The translations under genes and the position numbers were made by a program. DNA of 64,000 bases from Paenibacillus dendritiformis (GTDB lineage Bacteria; Bacillota; Bacilli; Paenibacillales; Paenibacillaceae). Where the stretch lies: positions 6,416,001 through 6,480,000 of the forward strand of contig NZ_AP025344.1 of the NCBI RefSeq assembly GCF_021654795.1, given 5' to 3'. Each line of letters begins with the position of its first letter. Position 1 is the stretch's first letter. This document shows, piece after piece, positions 17,422-26,570 of this stretch. Under the pieces are notes generated by a model. That model made no database searches. It was not told where the DNA came from and saw only the letters and a program-made list of their open reading frames with translations.

Positions 17422-18315
17422 ATGAACGACTATCGAAGAATTCAAGCGGCGATCGAGTATATTGAAGAGCATCTCCAGGAAGAGCTGCGCATTGCGGATA
17501 TCGCCGCCCAAGCATGGTATTCGCCGTTTCACTTCCAGCGCATGTTCCGGGCTATCTCCGGCTTCACGGTTCAGGAGTATATCCGCAAGCGGAGGTTGTC
17601 GGAAGCGGCCCGGGCGCTGGGAAGCACCGGCCAGAGCATACTGGACATTGCACTGGCCTATCAGTACAAGTCACAGGAGGCATTTACCCGTGCGTTCGAG
17701 AACTGCTTCGGCATCTCGCCGGGCAAGTACCGTAAGGCGGATCAGGCCTGTCCGGGCCAGAAAAAAATAAATTTCATTGACGGTCCGTCCATCCGAAAGG
17801 GGAATGATGCTATGATGAGACCGACCATTGCAGACTTGCAAGCCAAGGAGATTGTAGGGTATGCTTACCGGACTAGCTTGAATGATGATCGGCACTATGT
17901 GGAGATTCCGGGCTTCTACCGGGAGTTCGGAGAATGTCAGCGTTATGCGCGCATCCCCAGCCCGGCGGCACCCAACATGGCGTACGGCGTGTCCTGCGAG
18001 TTCGAGGACAACGGCGAGTTTACGTTCGTAGTCGGGGAGGAGGTCCACCCCGGCGTCGAAGCCGGCCAATTGGAACCCGGTTATGTTCATATGCAGCTTC
18101 CGGCAGGGACCTATGCGGAGTTCAAGGCATACGGACCGGCGAATACGGTGCAGGAGATTCGGGATTATATTTACGGCACCTGGCTTCCCCAGTCGAACTA
18201 TGACCGCAGGGAGGGACCCGATTTCGAGGTGACGGACGTGATGAACTCTTCTTATCCGGACGAGATGAGAATCAAGATCTATATCCCGATATGCGGCGGG
18301 GAGGGGCGGAAGTAA
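17422..18315 (+). CDS. AraC-family regulator with GyrI-like effector domain
   Basis: The protein has 297 residues. The DNA-binding domain is N-terminal (IEYIEEHLQEELRIADIAA, YSPFHFQRMFRAISG, KSQEAFTRAFENCFGISPG). A linker of about 30 residues joins it to a GyrI/SOUL-like effector domain (EIVGYAYRTSLNDD, YGVSCEFEDNGEFTFVVGEE, LPAGTYAEFKAYG) that binds lipophilic cations or drugs in related regulators such as Rob. The start follows GAGGATGAG. It stands alone, so its targets are unknown, though stress or drug response is likely by family. Confidence 0.9.
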   Translation: MNDYRRIQAAIEYIEEHLQEELRIADIAAQAWYSPFHFQRMFRAISGFTVQEYIRKRRLSEAARALGSTGQSILDIALAYQYKSQEAFTRAFENCFGISPGKYRKADQACPGQKKINFIDGPSIRKGNDAMMRPTIADLQAKEIVGYAYRTSLNDDRHYVEIPGFYREFGECQRYARIPSPAAPNMAYGVSCEFEDNGEFTFVVGEEVHPGVEAGQLEPGYVHMQLPAGTYAEFKAYGPANTVQEIRDYIYGTWLPQSNYDRREGPDFEVTDVMNSSYPDEMRIKIYIPICGGEGRK

Positions 18316-18330
18316 CCGGCATATGAATTT

Positions 18331-18397
18331 AGCGGCGGAGCAGGAGCTCCGCCGCTGAACGTATCGGGACCGCGCCGCCGGAGGCGGCGCTTCTTAT
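18331..18397 (+). terminator. Double hairpin terminator after the AraC gene
   Basis: The first stem is AGCGGCGGAG (18331-18340) with CTCCGCCGCT (18347-18356). The second is GCGCCGCC (18372-18379) with GGCGGCGC (18383-18390), followed by TTCTTATTT. Confidence 0.8.
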
Positions 18398-18522
18398 TTG
18401 AGAGATGACAAGTCACACCTCATGCATAAATCCTACCAATGCTTACGGGTATGGGGAAATCGGCCAGACGAAGCAGATGGATGGTTAACGTGGACCGGCG
18501 CTTGAACGGGGGGAGTGCTCAA

Positions 18523-19113
18523 TCAGGCTTTGTCGGTTACGGCAGCGCCGTTATCTTCCGACGGAGCCGCGGGAGCCTCTTCTTGCTTCTCTTCTTTTCT
18601 TCTCCAGCCCATAATGACCGGTCCTAGCAGAAGAATTCCGAACTTGACGGCCTGAAAGACGGTTCCGGCTGCGGACGGCTCATCGTCGACGATGGTGTTG
18701 CCGCTTTTGGTCGTGAATTCGCCAATCGACAGGCTGACGGTGTATCCGACAATGCCTTTGTAGCCAGTTGCCTCGAGCAAGTATTCATCCATGATTTCAT
18801 GGACCGCATCCTTAACTCCCGGATCGTTGCTCGAGATCAAGCCCGCACTTACCAGTTCGGTCTTAATATCATTTTTCATCAGCTCCATGCCGGTGAACAG
18901 ATTGGCGGCAATGGCTGCGATGCTCAACAGAACGCCAAACAAGATGGCCGTGCTTTTTTTCTTGGATACCCATATCATCAACAGATACAGACATCCGGCA
19001 ACGATCAGCGGATAAATCGGGATAATATCGGACCAATTTTGAGTTACCCATGCATAGGCGCCACCGACCGCGATGCTCGCGACCAGGGCGATAATGATTT
19101 TGACAGCGTTCAC
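18523..19113 (-). CDS. Membrane protein of unknown function
   Basis: The protein has 196 residues. Three hydrophobic segments at the N-terminus (IIIALVASIAVGGAYAWV, YPLIVAGCLYLLMIWV, ILFGVLLSIAAIAANLF) are followed by an outer or soluble part of about 80 residues. A fourth segment (AVKFGILLLGPVIMGW) precedes a charged tail rich in Glu, Ala and Pro. No family was recognised. It diverges from the DUF4097 gene. Confidence 0.7.
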   Translation of the reverse strand: MNAVKIIIALVASIAVGGAYAWVTQNWSDIIPIYPLIVAGCLYLLMIWVSKKKSTAILFGVLLSIAAIAANLFTGMELMKNDIKTELVSAGLISSNDPGVKDAVHEIMDEYLLEATGYKGIVGYTVSLSIGEFTTKSGNTIVDDEPSAAGTVFQAVKFGILLLGPVIMGWRRKEEKQEEAPAAPSEDNGAAVTDKA

Positions 19114-19530
19114 TTCTCATGACCCCATTTCTTCTTTTTCTTTTTAGAGAGCGCCCGTAGCCCGTACCCAAGCTTCGCATATATCGGCATGACGCCTTTG
19201 ATTTCCCAACCTTTTTGCATGGAGATGGACCGACAGGAGGATAAAATTGTCACACCCACATCGTTTATCGGCAGAAGCAACCTGACTTATTACAGCAATC
19301 GCTGTAAGTATGATCCTTTTTTTAAAATTTGGAAGTCATCCTCATCCGGGCGGCTCTATCGGAAGTACCTGTATTTCCTTGAACTGGACCTAAGTCGGGT
19401 TTCGTTTACTTCGTCGGACCGGAGATGGATGCGGCCCGGCCGTGCTATACTGAAGCAGATCAATCAAGCGGGATCGCGTGTCCATCTGAAAAACTGGCGC
19501 TTATAAATAGGCGCTTATAGGAGAAGAGAT
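19114..19530. other. Divergent intergenic region
   Basis: No gene was recognised in these 417 bases. They must carry the promoters of the flanking divergent membrane-protein and DUF4097 genes. Short frames here lack ribosome sites. Confidence 0.4.
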
Positions 19531-20577
19531 ATGAGAAAAGTTATCGGGGTATTGTTAATCATTGCCGGGATCATCGGAGTCGTGTTCATGTTCAACCCCG
19601 CTGTGGCGGATAAATCTGGCGAATGGCTCTCACAGGCGGGCGACAGTCTGCTCAACACGGCGACCAAGGAGATACATATCGAGAAGTCGGTTGCTGCGGC
19701 CGGGATAAAAAATGTCGCTGTCGAGACCGGAAGCGTGGATGTGCAGCTGGTGCCAGGAAGCGGGGACGATATTGTCGCCCGCGTGCATGGCCGGGTCAGC
19801 AACAATGATGCGGAGAGCATTGACCTGAAGGCGACCTCGCAAGGGGATAAGCTTCAATTAAGCGTTCAGCTGCCTGACGGCGTGAATTTCGGCGTTCATA
19901 TTTTCGATGTCAAGCTGACGGTCGAGCTACCGGAACAGCAGTGGAACGCGCTTCAGGTTGCGGCGGGAAGCGCCAATGTGGAGGCGGAGAACCTCAATAG
20001 CGCCTTAATGGAGGTCACCTCGGGAAGCGGCAATATCCGCCTCAACGGGATCGAAGCACGGACTGCCGCCATGCAGGCCGGATCGGGAGATATTGCGACG
20101 GGGAACATCCATGCCGAATCGTTCACGGTTCAGACGAAGAGCGGAAATATTCGCGTCCAAGATATCGAATCGGTTGAGATGGAAGCCATTGCTCTCTCCG
20201 GCAACCTTCAAGTGGAGCGATATGAGTCCAGCATGTTGAACTTCCGTACGGGCAGCGGAAATGCGAGATTATCGGACGGGCATGCCAAGCTGAACGGGGA
20301 ATCGGGCTCCGGCAACATTACGATTGAAACGGATGAGCTGCGGTACGATGCGGAACTGAAGGCGTCGAGCGGCAATGTAACAGTCAACCTGTCCCAGGAG
20401 CCGGCAGACTTGGCGGTCGACTTCAGCGGAGGCTCGGGCAGCGCCCGCATCCGTTGGGACGGCATGCGTTACGAGGAACAGAACAAGGATGACCACACGG
20501 TACGCGGAGCATTCGGCAATGGCGGAACGATGCTGAAGGTCCGGACCCGTTCCGGGGAGTTCACGTTGGGCAAATAA
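19531..20577 (+). CDS. DUF4097 beta-repeat protein, membrane-anchored
   Basis: The protein has 348 residues. One N-terminal hydrophobic segment (IGVLLIIAGIIGVVFMF) is followed by a right-handed beta-type repeat domain with many short strands of the pattern SGSGNIRL, AGSGDIATG, KSGNIRVQD, GSGNARLSD and SGSGNITIE. This is the DUF4097 (YvlB-like) pattern, often linked to cell-envelope stress responses in Bacillota. The start is preceded by AGGAGAAGAG. It is probably surface exposed. The precise role is not known. Confidence 0.85.
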   Translation: MRKVIGVLLIIAGIIGVVFMFNPAVADKSGEWLSQAGDSLLNTATKEIHIEKSVAAAGIKNVAVETGSVDVQLVPGSGDDIVARVHGRVSNNDAESIDLKATSQGDKLQLSVQLPDGVNFGVHIFDVKLTVELPEQQWNALQVAAGSANVEAENLNSALMEVTSGSGNIRLNGIEARTAAMQAGSGDIATGNIHAESFTVQTKSGNIRVQDIESVEMEAIALSGNLQVERYESSMLNFRTGSGNARLSDGHAKLNGESGSGNITIETDELRYDAELKASSGNVTVNLSQEPADLAVDFSGGSGSARIRWDGMRYEEQNKDDHTVRGAFGNGGTMLKVRTRSGEFTLGK

Positions 20578-20680
20578 CGAATTTCTAGCAGACCTGAACA
20601 AACTTTTAGCCTCCTTTCAGTTTCGTTTCAGGTTGGATGAACATACTAATACCAACTTCGGCATAAGGAGGTGGATACTC

Positions 20681-21088
20681 ATGAAGCGGACACCAGCCGT
20701 GGCAGCCTGGACGACTCTCATGCTTCTGCTGCTCGCCTCCCCGGTCGCGGCAGAAGCGGGCAGCGCCAATGAAGCGGCCCCGTGGCAGCCTTCCGGACAG
20801 GTCGTATCGGATACCGCGCAGCCGAAGAATGCGGCGGATAAAGGCAGTTCCGTTCAAGCGGACGATACGGACAAGGAATTGGAGCAGATTAAGACGCAGA
20901 TGCAAGAATTGCGGCAGCAGATGAAATCGCTGCACGAGAAAAAAATACAGCTGCTTGCGAAGAAGCATGGCATTGCGACGGAAGGGAAGACCAGCAAGCA
21001 GATTCGACAAGAGTTGAGGGAAAAGCTGGGCAAAGAAGGAAGACTGTTCCACGAGAAACATCGCAATATGGAACGTCATGGCGAATAA
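20681..21088 (+). CDS. Small secreted coiled-coil protein
   Basis: The protein has 135 residues. A signal peptide (TTLMLLLLASPVAAEAGS) is followed by a low-complexity linker and a helical coiled-coil region (ELEQIKTQMQELRQQMKSLH, then EKKIQLLAKKHGI), ending in basic sequence. The start at 20681 has AAGGAGG upstream. No family was recognised. It sits about 100 bases after the DUF4097 gene and may share its function in the envelope. Confidence 0.72.
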   Translation: MKRTPAVAAWTTLMLLLLASPVAAEAGSANEAAPWQPSGQVVSDTAQPKNAADKGSSVQADDTDKELEQIKTQMQELRQQMKSLHEKKIQLLAKKHGIATEGKTSKQIRQELREKLGKEGRLFHEKHRNMERHGE

Positions 21089-21149
21089 TTGCCGGTCTTG
21101 CTAAAGATAGATGAGGCAGGAGAGTAAACCAAAGAGCTCTGTTCGGCCC

Positions 21150-21190
21150 GAGCAGGCTGCCTTGCTGGAGGAGGCAGTCTGCTCTCTTTA
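21150..21190 (+). terminator. Terminator after the small secreted protein
   Basis: GAGCAGGCTGCC pairs with GGCAGTCTGCTC with one mismatch and is followed by TCTTTA. Confidence 0.7.
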
Positions 21191-21353
21191 TGAAGGGGAA
21201 GCTGAACCCTCGCTCTTCCGGTTGTAAAAATGAGTTCCAATTGCGGCATAACGGGGTAATAAGAAATAGTTCTTTTCTGCTGGCAAAGGACCAGAACGAA
21301 TCCGATTCGGCAAGCATATGATTTATAGTCCAGACTCATTGAGAGGGAAATGT

Positions 21354-21394
21354 AAAAACCCGATAAGCAGCGAATTTTCGCTTCCCATCGGGTT
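21354..21394 (-). terminator. Terminator after the NlpC/P60 gene
   Basis: On the minus strand AACCCGAT pairs with ATCGGGTT around a loop, followed by TTTTTACATTT. Confidence 0.85.
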
Positions 21395-21422
21395 AGGTAA
21401 CATTATAAATAGGAGTGCGGTC

Positions 21423-21896
21423 TTACTCTTCCGTAGCGTAGGCGGTGTATTCCTTCTCGCTCATGACGCGGCGGGCACCAACATAACGCTTTTCATAGTA
21501 ATCCATGCTCAGTTCATCAATACGCGTGCCTTTGTTCGTCGAAGCATGGGCGAACTTGCCGTCTCCGACATAGATGCCGACATGCGATACGCCATTGCCG
21601 CCGCTAGTATCAAAAAACACCAGGTCGCCAGGGCGAAGATCGCTTTTGCTAACCTTCTCGCCAACTTCGAATTGGGAAGAAGACGAGCGTGGCAGATCAA
21701 TGTTGAATTTGTCGAATACGTACTTCGTGAAGCCAGAACAGTCGAAGCCACTCGTTGTCGTTCCGCCATACATGTAAGAAATACCTAGCAAATCGTCAAT
21801 CGTCGAATCCATCTTCGTGGCTGCAAATGCGCTGCTTGCGCTGAAAGAGAACAGGAGGCCAAGCCCCAATGCAGCAGTTACCAGCTTCTTCTTCAA
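21423..21896 (-). CDS. Secreted NlpC/P60 (C40) cell-wall peptidase
   Basis: The protein has 157 residues. A signal peptide cleaved after SSAFA is followed directly by a single NlpC/P60 domain with catalytic Cys53 (FDCSGF), His105 (SHVGIY) and His117 (AHAST). Such enzymes cut D-Glu-diaminopimelate bonds in peptidoglycan stem peptides. There is no LysM or SH3 wall-binding domain, so it is a minimal hydrolase. The start codon is TTG (TTGAAGAAG) with GGAAGGGG upstream. A c-di-AMP riboswitch precedes it. Confidence 0.93.
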   Translation of the reverse strand: MKKKLVTAALGLGLLFSFSASSAFAATKMDSTIDDLLGISYMYGGTTTSGFDCSGFTKYVFDKFNIDLPRSSSSQFEVGEKVSKSDLRPGDLVFFDTSGGNGVSHVGIYVGDGKFAHASTNKGTRIDELSMDYYEKRYVGARRVMSEKEYTAYATEE

Positions 21897-21910
21897 ATGA
21901 TAAAGCCCCT

Positions 21911-22045
21911 TCCTTGCCTGCGAGGTTAGCTGGAGGGTTCGGTTGAAGGTCCCCTATGATCTCTGAAGGAAGCGAATGAGATCAATTCACCCAAAAAACT
22001 GGTTCCCCCGCTTTCCGGACATCCGGAAATTCGGCATTCTTTGTC
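21911..22045 (-). promoter_or_regulatory. ydaO/yuaA c-di-AMP riboswitch
   Basis: Reading the minus strand, the conserved blocks appear in order: GCCGAATTTCC, GGGGGAACCAG, GGGTGAATTGATCTC, CGCTTCC, ATAGGGGACC, CCGAACCC and CAGCTAACCTCGCAGGC. Together these are diagnostic of the ydaO class, which turns off wall hydrolases and potassium transporters when c-di-AMP is high. It lies directly before the NlpC/P60 start. The remaining stretch 22046-22284 holds its AT-rich promoter region and no gene. Confidence 0.95.
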
Positions 22046-22284
22046 TAAGATTTAGGTTCAATGATATGTAACAAAAATGCAAGAGATATTGCCGCTTTCA
22101 TGACAAAGTTGTAATAAATCTACGACTTATTGTAACAGACCTTTTTTGCTTTGACAAATACTTTTTGTCCATAAAAACCAAAAAAACTCGCCCGGATCGC
22201 CACGGTGTGACGAAATGGACAAGTTTTTTGGAAGTCTGGGCAGGGTTTAACCTCGATCGGACAGGAATAGTCTCTTCTCTCGCT

Positions 22285-23118
22285 TTATTTCTCTTCCGTT
22301 CCCGATTGCTGCCATACCGAATAACGGGAGGATAATCCCCATAGCTGGAGCAGCGTGCGGACGGCAGGGAACGCCTGCTGCAGAATCAGCGCCGTCAGCC
22401 CTGTCCAGAACATGGCCGCCGCGGTGAACAGAAGACCGGACAGCAGGGCCATGCCGGCGAATATGGCGGACAAGCCCAGCAGCGGAGCGATGCGACGAAT
22501 TCCTTGAACGAGGGCATGCAGGATGGAGATCTCCGAGGCGGCCCCGAACTGCATTGACAGGAACAACTGGCGGACAACCCACGCGCCGAGAAGCCACAAG
22601 GCGGCGTAAGGCACGATCCCGGTCATCACGGCCGCCAGCGTCGGACGGTCCGCGAACTGACGCATGGCATGCGGGATGAACCAGTAGGCAGGAAGCGCGA
22701 TAAGCAAGGTCTCAATCCAGTAGAGGAGCAGCATCGGCTTCCAGATCGATTTGATTCCTTCAAAAAAAGCGAGTCCCGACCCGGATTGCCGTGCCATGGA
22801 ATAGAATACGCCGGCCCGGATGAAGGGCGTCAGCAGCAGACGGATGAAGATAAAGGCGGCCAACGTCCATAGAAAGGGCATGTAGTCGTTCGTCTTCATC
22901 AGATGGAACTGGCTCTCTGCCAGGAACAGCCGTGCCGTCATCTCGGTCGGCGCGGGGTCGGGATAACGCTGCAGGACGGGGAGCACCGCGCCGTCAACGA
23001 AGCGATAGACGAAGAAGCCCCATAGTAATTGATATAAGAAGAGAATGACTGCGATATAGATATGCTCCTTCACCCAGGATAGACCATGGCTTATATAGGC
23101 TTTCATTCGATTCACCAC
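22285..23118 (-). CDS. Polytopic membrane protein of unknown function
   Basis: The protein has 277 residues and about six hydrophobic segments, including IYIAVILFLYQLLWGFFVY, LWTLAAFIFIRLLLTPFI and GLSAIFAGMALLSGLLFTAA. The GTG start at 23118 overlaps the stop codon of the upstream M1 peptidase gene (GTGGTGA). The ATG at 23106 is an equally plausible start. The overlap suggests translational coupling and a joint function at the membrane. No family was recognised. Confidence 0.72.
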   Translation of the reverse strand: MVNRMKAYISHGLSWVKEHIYIAVILFLYQLLWGFFVYRFVDGAVLPVLQRYPDPAPTEMTARLFLAESQFHLMKTNDYMPFLWTLAAFIFIRLLLTPFIRAGVFYSMARQSGSGLAFFEGIKSIWKPMLLLYWIETLLIALPAYWFIPHAMRQFADRPTLAAVMTGIVPYAALWLLGAWVVRQLFLSMQFGAASEISILHALVQGIRRIAPLLGLSAIFAGMALLSGLLFTAAAMFWTGLTALILQQAFPAVRTLLQLWGLSSRYSVWQQSGTEEK

Positions 23119-25088
23119 CCCACTGCGCTCGAGATCATTTCAAGCAATTTGACGATGGACAGATTGACGCGGGTGCGGACAGGCTCCTCCACATGCGCCT
23201 TCATATAATTATTGATGTGCTGATTCTCTACAACGATCGTATAGAGCGGGTCAATCATGACCCAGTCCAGCGGCGCCGTATGGCTGATCCGGTACTGCAT
23301 CCGTTCGCCGTCTCCGTTCCAGACTTTACGGGTGGTCTTGCCGTCTGCGAAGTGAAAAACAATCGGCACGCTCGGATAATCGGCGCCCTTCTTCACGATG
23401 TGAACCGTGGCCTCGTAGCGGGGGTGCCCCCCGCTGTCTATGACGCGGGTATCGATCCCCTCGACAGCGAAGTCCGCCATCTGGTTCCCGTAAATATATT
23501 GATTGAAAAAGTCGGTCCACTTCCGCTTGGTAACCTCCTCGACGACACGTTGGAAGTCTCCCGTCGTCGGATGCTTGAAGCGGTACTTCTGGGTATACGT
23601 CCGCATGATGCGGCGCATCGTCTTTTCGCCGACCTGCTTCTCGATGGCGAGGAGGACCAGCTTGGAACGCATGTACACATTTTCGGCATAATGTCTATGG
23701 CTCTTGTATTCCCACGCCGCCAGCTTGAGCGGAGCCGGGTCCGTCATATAGCTCCCTTCCACGGCCAGATTCGGCGTAACCCCGAATTCATGCTCCATCA
23801 GCTTGTCTTCGGCATAGGATGTGAAGCCCTCGTCCAGCCACGCTTCCTCGAATTCATTGGAGGCGAGCAGCCCGTAGAAATATTGGTGGCCGATCTCATG
23901 AACGACAGTTCGTTCCAGATTATAGCCAGGACTGTCGTCTTCCGCTCCGAAGGCAGTCACAAGCGTGGGATATTCCATGCCGCCTGCGCCGTTGGCCTCC
24001 TTGGGCGGCACGACAATAGACAGGGTCGAATAAGGATATGAGCCGTACCATTCACTGAAGTTGGAGAGCGCGGCCTTCGCCGCATACAAATATCGTTCCT
24101 TCAAATTCTCATGCTTCGGATCGAGATAGAGCTTGATGCGCACCCCCGGCACATTCGGCGAGGAGAACGGCTCCTCTGCATAGATGAAATTCGGTGACGC
24201 GGCCCACGCGAAGTCATGGACATCATCTGCATAGAACTGATACGTCTTGCGGCCGTTCCCCAGCACCGGCGTCTTCGTAGGGAAGCCCGTCGCCGCGACG
24301 GTATACGTGTCGGGAACCTGAATTTTGACGCTGTAAATGCCGTAATTGGCGTAAAACTCCGAGTTGCCGTGATATTGGTGCAGATTCCAGCCTTCTTCCG
24401 AGCGGCCCCTTACCCCGGTCTTCTCATACGCTGCCAGCTTGGGAAACCATTGCCCGGCCATGACGAAATCCTCCGCGTAGCCCATGCGGGCGAATACTTT
24501 GGGCAGCTTTACTTCGAATTTCATGGAGAGCGTAATTCTTTCGTAGCTCTTGACCGGCTGAGGAAGCCGAATTTTCATAAGCGTCTTGTCCTTTGCATTG
24601 CCGTCATCGGGTTGGACATATTCAATCCGGTTCATCAAGGACATGCCATCGGTCGTCTCCAGCTCCGTCAGGCTTATTCCGCCGTATCCGTCGGCCGGCA
24701 TGGCGTCTTCCCGCAGCCTGCCCCCCGACTCCCGCATGAAGGTCGTATCCGGGGACTCGAATGCATTCGGATACAGATGGAAGTAGAGCTCGTTCACCGT
24801 TTTTCTGCCCGGGTTGAGCCAAGTTACGGTCTGGGCGCCCTGGAGCAGATGAGCGGACTCGTCCAATCTGACATTGATATGATATTCAACGATACGTTCA
24901 CTGAGCACTTCTGCCGCCGGAGACTCGATGTTCTGTGGAGTAACGGGCTCCATAGCGATGTTCTTCGGCATGCCCGTACCGAGGGAAGGGACCGACTCAG
25001 ATGGCCAGAAGCGGACATACAAGACGGAGCTTATGATGAGAAGTGCGGCGATCCAGAGAAGTGGGCGATAATTTTTGCGTCGGGTCAT
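23112..25088 (-). CDS. Membrane-anchored M1-family metallopeptidase
   Basis: The protein has 658 residues. An N-terminal anchor (LLWIAALLIISSVLYVRFW) precedes an aminopeptidase N-like region. The zinc motif is HEIGHQ (His397 and His401) with the third ligand Glu420 in WLDEG, and the substrate-binding GGMEYP block lies before it. This is the M1 (gluzincin) arrangement. Lacking the long helical C-terminal domain of cytosolic aminopeptidase N, it resembles surface M1 peptidases of Bacillota. The start at 25088 has GGGAGG upstream; ATG 25112 would add eight residues. Confidence 0.9.
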   Translation of the reverse strand: MTRRKNYRPLLWIAALLIISSVLYVRFWPSESVPSLGTGMPKNIAMEPVTPQNIESPAAEVLSERIVEYHINVRLDESAHLLQGAQTVTWLNPGRKTVNELYFHLYPNAFESPDTTFMRESGGRLREDAMPADGYGGISLTELETTDGMSLMNRIEYVQPDDGNAKDKTLMKIRLPQPVKSYERITLSMKFEVKLPKVFARMGYAEDFVMAGQWFPKLAAYEKTGVRGRSEEGWNLHQYHGNSEFYANYGIYSVKIQVPDTYTVAATGFPTKTPVLGNGRKTYQFYADDVHDFAWAASPNFIYAEEPFSSPNVPGVRIKLYLDPKHENLKERYLYAAKAALSNFSEWYGSYPYSTLSIVVPPKEANGAGGMEYPTLVTAFGAEDDSPGYNLERTVVHEIGHQYFYGLLASNEFEEAWLDEGFTSYAEDKLMEHEFGVTPNLAVEGSYMTDPAPLKLAAWEYKSHRHYAENVYMRSKLVLLAIEKQVGEKTMRRIMRTYTQKYRFKHPTTGDFQRVVEEVTKRKWTDFFNQYIYGNQMADFAVEGIDTRVIDSGGHPRYEATVHIVKKGADYPSVPIVFHFADGKTTRKVWNGDGERMQYRISHTAPLDWVMIDPLYTIVVENQHINNYMKAHVEEPVRTRVNLSIVKLLEMISSAVGW

Positions 25089-25226
25089 ACGATTCTTACC
25101 TCCCGTTGACAAGCATCTATGGCATGTATATGTTGGCTTTTTGCGGAATATTAGCTAAAATGAAAATGATTTTGAAACCCGGCCTCTCCGCAGTCAGGAG
25201 CATCGGGTGAGGAAGGAGTGTGCGGA

Positions 25227-25727
25227 ATGGAATCTTCCGATAAGAAGATGAAGAAGCCCCTCGCGCTTAATGTCGTGAGCGGCACTAAGCATAAAGGATT
25301 CGGCGCCGGCAGCATCGATTTGAACAACGTCTCTCCGGTCATCATTGACGAAGGCCGGGCATACATCGATATGGGGGCCATGCATGCGAAGAGCAAGGTG
25401 GAACGGGGGATCAAGTTCTCCCCGAACCGCGAGGACGTGCCGAACGGCCGCCGCTGCTGGATCGTGTGGGTGGCAGTCGATCGGACGGCGGAAGGAACCT
25501 CCTATGGCGGAGTCGCCGCCTGCGAGATGCTCATCGATTCCGAGGCAAGACGCGGCTGGAAGATTCTCGCCGACCATGTGAACAATATGGATTACGCGAT
25601 GAAGCGCCGCATCCTCGTGGACGGACTCGACGCCGAAGAGAAGGCGGCGCTGCGCGAGCTGCTGATGACGCATAATGCGGAATGGTGGGAGCGTTCATCG
25701 GAGGAATTGAAGTCGAAGCTGGCATAG
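25227..25727 (+). CDS. ywhD: YwhD family protein
   Basis: The protein has 166 residues. It matches YwhD of Bacillus along its length, with the blocks NNVSPVIIDEGRAYIDMGAM, GIKFSPNREDVPNGRRCW, CEMLID and DHVNNMDYAMKRRI. Its function is not established. In Bacillus subtilis ywhD lies next to pbpG, speE and speB, and those genes follow here too after an inserted GntR-MFS pair. The start at 25227 is preceded by GGAAGGAG. Confidence 0.92.
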   Translation: MESSDKKMKKPLALNVVSGTKHKGFGAGSIDLNNVSPVIIDEGRAYIDMGAMHAKSKVERGIKFSPNREDVPNGRRCWIVWVAVDRTAEGTSYGGVAACEMLIDSEARRGWKILADHVNNMDYAMKRRILVDGLDAEEKAALRELLMTHNAEWWERSSEELKSKLA

Positions 25728-25735
25728 ACGAGAAG

Positions 25736-25773
25736 AAGACCTGTATCCCTGCTTGAGGGAACAGGTCTTTTTG
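25736..25773 (+). terminator. Terminator after ywhD
   Basis: AAGACCTGT-TCCCT pairs with AGGGA-ACAGGTCTT, followed by T residues. Confidence 0.92.
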
Positions 25774-25872
25774 CATGCCGCCGCGAAGCGAAGCGTTATC
25801 CCGCTTGCTGCAGCACACTGCAGATCCTGCCGCACTACAGCATTTTTCCCTTGTATCGGTCCTTGGGCACAG

Positions 25873-26290
25873 ATTCCTGCAATTATTCAGGCGGTTGGAA
25901 AACCCCTGTTGTTAGGATGGAGTGGAAATGTCTATTTACACCATCAGAACTGGGCACACAGAATTTTTTTACTGAGAAACGAGCTCCACGATAAAAAAAT
26001 GAAGTGGTGTGGAGGGAATTGCTGCTATTTTACAGTAATTTCGGCTCAATGAATCCACATCCCGAGGAATTGCTGCAAATCTGCATCATTTTAGGCCCTT
26101 TTGCTTCAAACCGGAGCGAAACGGGTGAAATTCCTGCCATTTTGCAGGATTCCCTTTCTGGTAAAATCATCCATTTCGAATTGCTGTATTTACGCAGGAT
26201 TTCGCTTACCGAATAGGGTATCTGGAGAAATCGTGCAGTTTTCCGGATTTCGCCTACCGGATAGACGTGTCTAGGGAAAGGGTGCAGTTC
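25873..26290 (+). repeat. Dyad-array intergenic repeat, copy B (shortened)
   Basis: This matches copy A in its outer parts: the GTTGGAAAACCCCTGTT block near 25893 and the dyad array at 26018-26250. It lacks about 170 bp of the middle, including the 20-bp tandem units. The dyads are at 26018-26040, 26069-26092, 26129-26152 and about 26177-26200, again 50-60 bp apart. It fills most of the gap between ywhD and the GntR gene. The rest, 26291-26570, holds the GntR promoter region. Confidence 0.78.
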
Positions 26291-26570
26291 AGTACATGTT
26301 TTTGGCTTGTTCCATTGCACTTTGAGCCGCAGCATAAGCTGCCTGTATAAAACCGCAGGGCTCAACGGCCAGGCCCGGGCGATCTGGCAAGGAGCAACTA
26401 TCCCTTTGCCTCAATTCGGCATGTTTTTCCATCCGGTGGACAGGGCCGATGGGAAGGCATGCATGCAGAGGCGGAGAACTTAAAATTTGATTGACAATGA
26501 TTGTAAGGCCCATGTATGATTACAAACAATCATCCAATCATCCTATGTTTATATACTGAGGGGGACTAAA

